Below, piece by piece: positions 61,368 through 64,000 of a stretch of 64,000 nt of DNA. Source of the stretch: Actinomyces denticolens (lineage in GTDB: Bacteria; Actinomycetota; Actinomycetes; Actinomycetales; Actinomycetaceae). The stretch is taken from positions 1 to 64,000 of the forward strand of contig NZ_MVIW01000008.1 of the NCBI RefSeq assembly GCF_002072185.1, read 5' to 3'. Position 1 is the first letter of the stretch; every line of letters starts with the position of its first letter. The notes beneath the pieces were generated by a model, which was not told where the DNA came from, ran no database searches, and saw only the letters and a list, made by a program, of their open reading frames with translations. Position numbers and translations under genes: made by a program.

Positions 61368-62516
61368 TCACCGCCAGGCGCCGCGCCAGTACTGGACGGG
61401 CAGCCCCGCCTCGCGCCAGTCGTTGACGCCGAGCTCATGGGCCCAGCGCACGGGCAGGTAGGGGTCCCGCAGGGCCGGGCGCCCCACCGCGATCGCGTCG
61501 GCATCGCCCGCGGTCAGGATCGCCTCGGCCTGCGCGGCGGAGTCGATGATTCCCACTGCGGCGACGACGACGCCCTCGCCCGGCCCGCCGTGGGCGGCCG
61601 AGGCCGCCAGGGCGGCGCGCGCCTGCGCGGCGTAAGGCACCTGGTAGCCGGGGGCCACCGGCACCGTCCCGGGCACGTTGCCGCCGGTGGACACATGAAT
61701 GGCGTCGACGCCGGCCGCGGCGAGATCGACCGCGAAGCGCGCGGTGTCCTCGCCCGTCAGCCCTCCCTCGGTCCAGTCGGTGACCGACAGGCGGATGCCG
61801 AGTGCCCGTGGGGAGGCGCCGTCCCGCACGGCGTCGTCGATGGCTCGGCGCACTGCGGCGACCACCCGGAGCGGGAAGCGACGGCGCCCCTCCTCATCGC
61901 CCCCGAAGGCGTCGGAGCGCGTGTTGGACAGGGGTGAGAGGAACTGGTGGACGAGGTAGCCGTGCGCGCCGTGGATCTCGATGAGGTCGTACCCGGCGTC
62001 GATCGCCCGGCGCGCGGCCTGGCCGAAGGCCTCCACGAGCCGCGCGATCCCGGCCTCGTCCAGCTCGCGCGGGACAGCGTGCCCCTCGCTCGGGTAGGGG
62101 ATCGCGCTGGGCGCCACGAGGTCCCAGCCCTGAAGCGTTCCCGCGCGGGCGCCCGCCACGTCCGGCCGCCACGGGGGCGTGCCCGCCTTGCGGCCGCCGT
62201 GCCCGAGCTGCACCCCGGCCAGGGCGCCGCCGTCGTGGATCGCCGCCACGATGCGGCGATGCCCCTCGATCTGCGCGTCGTCCCACAGTCCCAGGTCGAA
62301 CTCGGACAGGCGCCCCTCGGGGGTCACCGCCGTGGCCTCGACGATCACCGTTCCGAATCCGCCGACGGCGCGCGTCCCGTAGTGCAGGACGTGCCAGTCG
62401 GTGACGACGCCGTCGCGCTCCTGAACGCTGTACATGCACATGGGCGGCAGCCACAGGCGGTTTCGGGCGGTCAGCGGGCCGATCTGGAGGGGCGCGAGGA
62501 GATCCGGAGTGCTCAT
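61368..62516 (-). CDS. NADH:flavin oxidoreductase, Old Yellow Enzyme family (YqjM class)
   Basis: A 382-residue FMN enzyme. LPPMCMYSVQERDG carries Cys27 and Tyr29, the redox-tuning cysteine and active-site tyrosine of the YqjM class. QLGHGGRKAG, IHGAHGYLVHQFLSPLSN and DADAIAVGRPALRDP complete the family signature. It reduces activated alkenes with NAD(P)H; the physiological substrate is unknown. A TAGCGT box 6 nt upstream fixes the ATG. Confidence 0.94.
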   Translation of the reverse strand: MSTPDLLAPLQIGPLTARNRLWLPPMCMYSVQERDGVVTDWHVLHYGTRAVGGFGTVIVEATAVTPEGRLSEFDLGLWDDAQIEGHRRIVAAIHDGGALAGVQLGHGGRKAGTPPWRPDVAGARAGTLQGWDLVAPSAIPYPSEGHAVPRELDEAGIARLVEAFGQAARRAIDAGYDLIEIHGAHGYLVHQFLSPLSNTRSDAFGGDEEGRRRFPLRVVAAVRRAIDDAVRDGASPRALGIRLSVTDWTEGGLTGEDTARFAVDLAAAGVDAIHVSTGGNVPGTVPVAPGYQVPYAAQARAALAASAAHGGPGEGVVVAAVGIIDSAAQAEAILTAGDADAIAVGRPALRDPYLPVRWAHELGVNDWREAGLPVQYWRGAWR

Positions 62517-62522
62517 GCCGCG

Positions 62523-62528
62523 ACGCTA
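62523..62528 (-). promoter_or_regulatory. Leaderless-type -10 box of the OYE gene
   Basis: TAGCGT with a 6-nt spacer (CGCGGC) before the ATG. Confidence 0.6.
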
Positions 62529-62624
62529 CGATCCTCCGAGGCCCAAGCGCAGGGGAAAGGCGCAGCGGAGAGCATTGTTCTCCTCTGGGGGAACATGGGA
62601 ACAAGGATGTCCGGCAGTGCGCCG

Positions 62625-62678
62625 GACCGGTCTCGACGTCCGTATCGACCGGTTTCGATGACGTTTTCGACCGGTCTC
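62625..62678. repeat. ACCGGT repeat, copy B (three 22-bp units, inverted)
   Basis: GACCGGTYTC cores at 62625, 62647 and 62669 have exact 22-bp spacing. Read on the minus strand, the whole block is nearly identical to copy A, including the GAAAACGTCA linker and the preceding CGCCGAGACC. It lies between the divergent OYE and patatin genes, about 22-75 bp upstream of the patatin -10 box. Confidence 0.85.
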
Positions 62679-62699
62679 GGCGAGGAGGGGCGGGAGGGG

Positions 62700-62705
62700 T
62701 AGCGT
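62700..62705 (+). promoter_or_regulatory. Leaderless-type -10 box of the patatin gene
   Basis: TAGCGT with a 6-nt spacer before the GTG. Confidence 0.6.
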
Positions 62706-62711
62706 GAAGCC

Positions 62712-63656
62712 GTGACCTCGCGCAACCAGCAGCCCGGCTACTACCCCTACGGGCACCCCCTCCACGCCCCCGCTCCCGTGACCGCCCGGATCGACGACGT
62801 CGCCCTCGTCTTCGAGGGGGGCGGCATGCGCGGCGCCTACACCGGCGCCCTCGTGCGCGCCCTGCTGGAGGAGGGTCTGGAGTTCGGATGGGTGGGCGGC
62901 ATCAGCGCCGGCGCGACGAACGCCGTCAACATGGTCACCCGCGACACCTGGCGGGCCCGCGAGGCCTACCTCGGCATGCCCCTGCTCGGCGACGCCGGTG
63001 GCTGGGGCAGCTTCGCCCGCGGCCGCGGCTACTTCAACTCCGATCGCATCTACCACCACACCTCCGCCGAGGACGAGGAGATGCCCGTCGACTGGCCGAC
63101 CCTCGAGGCCTCCGACGTCGAGCTCGTCCTGGGCGCCTTCCGCTGCGACACCGGCGAGCAGGTCTACTTCCACCGCTCCGACATGCCCGCCCCCGCTGAT
63201 CTCCTCGCCCGCGCCCAGGCCTCTGCGTCCATGCCGGTGCTCATGCCCGTGGTCGAGATCGACGGCGCCCCCTACCTCGACGGCGCTCTCGGTCCCACCG
63301 GGGGGTTCGCCACCGATGCCGCGCTCGCCGACGGCTACGAGCGCCTCCTCGTGATCTCCACCCGCCCCGCCGGCTACCGCAAGCCCGAGGAGAAGCGGCC
63401 CGAGGTCTACCGGCGGCTCCTGCGGCAGCACCCCGCGGCCGCCGAGGCACTCATCGAGCGCCCGCGCCACTACAACGCCGCCCTGGAGGACCTCGAGCGG
63501 CGCTGCGCCGAGGGCAGCGCCTACCTGTACCGCCCCGACCGCATGGACATCGCCAACGGAGAGCTGCGCTACGACCGCCTCACCACCGCCTTCGAGGCGG
63601 GACTCGTCCAGGCCCGGCGGGAGATGCCGGCGATCAGGGCCTTCCTCGGGATCTGA
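62712..63656 (+). CDS. Patatin-like phospholipase
   Basis: A 314-residue serine lipase of the patatin family. Oxyanion hole FEGGGMRGAYTGAL, nucleophile Ser65 in GGISAGATNAVN and catalytic Asp190 in YLDGALGPTGG form the Ser-Asp dyad. No signal peptide, so it acts inside the cell on phospholipid or acyl esters; E. coli YjjU is a similar protein. The GTG is chosen from the -10 spacing. Confidence 0.92.
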   Translation: MTSRNQQPGYYPYGHPLHAPAPVTARIDDVALVFEGGGMRGAYTGALVRALLEEGLEFGWVGGISAGATNAVNMVTRDTWRAREAYLGMPLLGDAGGWGSFARGRGYFNSDRIYHHTSAEDEEMPVDWPTLEASDVELVLGAFRCDTGEQVYFHRSDMPAPADLLARAQASASMPVLMPVVEIDGAPYLDGALGPTGGFATDAALADGYERLLVISTRPAGYRKPEEKRPEVYRRLLRQHPAAAEALIERPRHYNAALEDLERRCAEGSAYLYRPDRMDIANGELRYDRLTTAFEAGLVQARREMPAIRAFLGI

Positions 63657-63705
63657 ACCGGGACTGCCAGCGGCGCGCTGCCGGCTGTGCGCCTGCCGCG
63701 GCGCC

Positions 63706-64000
63706 TCAGTGCGGGCGCGCCACCCGGTAGTGCTCGATCCGCTCCCCGTCGAAGCCGAAGGGCAGGATCGCGGGCATGGGCGCACCGCCGTCGAGAGCCG
63801 TGGCGAGGCGCTCCAGGACGGCCCGCTCATGCGGCGGGACCGGCTCGGGAAGTCCCGCCAGGGCGAACCACTCCAGGCCCGCGCACTTCGAGCCCTCCAT
63901 GATTCGCGGCTCGCCCGTCCAGGCGCGCGCGGTGAAGAAGAAGTCGACGCGCTGCTCCAGCGCCGCCCCGCCCACGTCGTTCGAGCGGTGCAGCGTGGTC
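63706..64000 (-). CDS. NUDIX hydrolase (C-terminal fragment)
   Basis: About 98 codons are visible; the N-terminus, including the expected NUDIX box, lies beyond the right edge. The C-terminal part (VDFFFTARAWTGEPRIMEGS, KCAGLEWFALAGLPEPVPPH) matches NUDIX proteins acting on nucleotide-type substrates. It converges with the patatin gene with 49 bp between stops. Confidence 0.78.
   Translation of the reverse strand, partial: TTLHRSNDVGGAALEQRVDFFFTARAWTGEPRIMEGSKCAGLEWFALAGLPEPVPPHERAVLERLATALDGGAPMPAILPFGFDGERIEHYRVARPH

Overview
The window is a high-GC, gene-dense stretch of an actinobacterial chromosome, most likely Actinomyces or a close relative in the Actinomycetaceae. This rests on base composition, the adjacent TrhA/short-chain Z-isoprenyl diphosphate synthase pair (as in mycobacteria), the many apparently leaderless genes with a TANNNT box 6-8 nt before the start codon, and three secreted proteins with choline-binding-type repeats. 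No rRNA, tRNA, insertion sequence or CRISPR array was recognised.

Layout. 1-25.4 kb is mostly housekeeping: the edge of an ABC transporter ATPase, a Bax-inhibitor-1 membrane protein, an FKBP isomerase, an LD-carboxypeptidase, ilvD and ilvA (branched-chain amino acids), two tandem flavin reductases, an ABC-class ATPase with an RGG-rich N-terminus, a LysE/ArgO exporter, msrA, greA, trhA, a prenyl synthase, a fructokinase-like PfkB protein, a GH32 beta-fructosidase, both exonuclease VII subunits (xseA, xseB), ispH, rmuC and a membrane-anchored esterase. ychF (25.4-26.6 kb) ends this block.

26.6-35.3 kb is an accessory defence island of visibly lower GC. It holds a type III-like restriction-modification pair (mod, res), a two-gene SLATT/CD-NTase unit (CBASS-like), an ApeA-type HEPN protein and a small toxin-antitoxin-like pair. 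After it come a YegP-like protein, a secreted repeat protein and an AAA ATPase whose start codon lies beside two near-palindromic operators. An oleate hydratase gene follows, flanked by 86-bp direct repeats, then diaminopimelate dehydrogenase.

42-50.3 kb is a cell-envelope region: a glucosaminidase and a homologue of pneumococcal phosphorylcholine esterase (Pce/CbpE), both with choline-binding-type repeats, plus three related multi-pass membrane proteins. Together they suggest a choline-decorated surface with machinery to bind and remodel it. 50.4-64 kb holds a putative acetyltransferase, an M48 protease, a Pr6Pr-like membrane protein overlapping a PTH2-like hydrolase, GtrA, a LacI-regulated Dcu transporter/DapA-family lyase cluster, an M18 aminopeptidase overlapping a YchJ protein, an Old Yellow Enzyme, a patatin-like lipase and the edge of a NUDIX gene.

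Non-coding structure is rich: three copies of a 22-bp-period ACCGGT repeat, a 132-bp nested palindrome before ilvD, a 24-bp perfect palindrome between trhA and the prenyl synthase gene, and several strong hairpin terminators between convergent genes.
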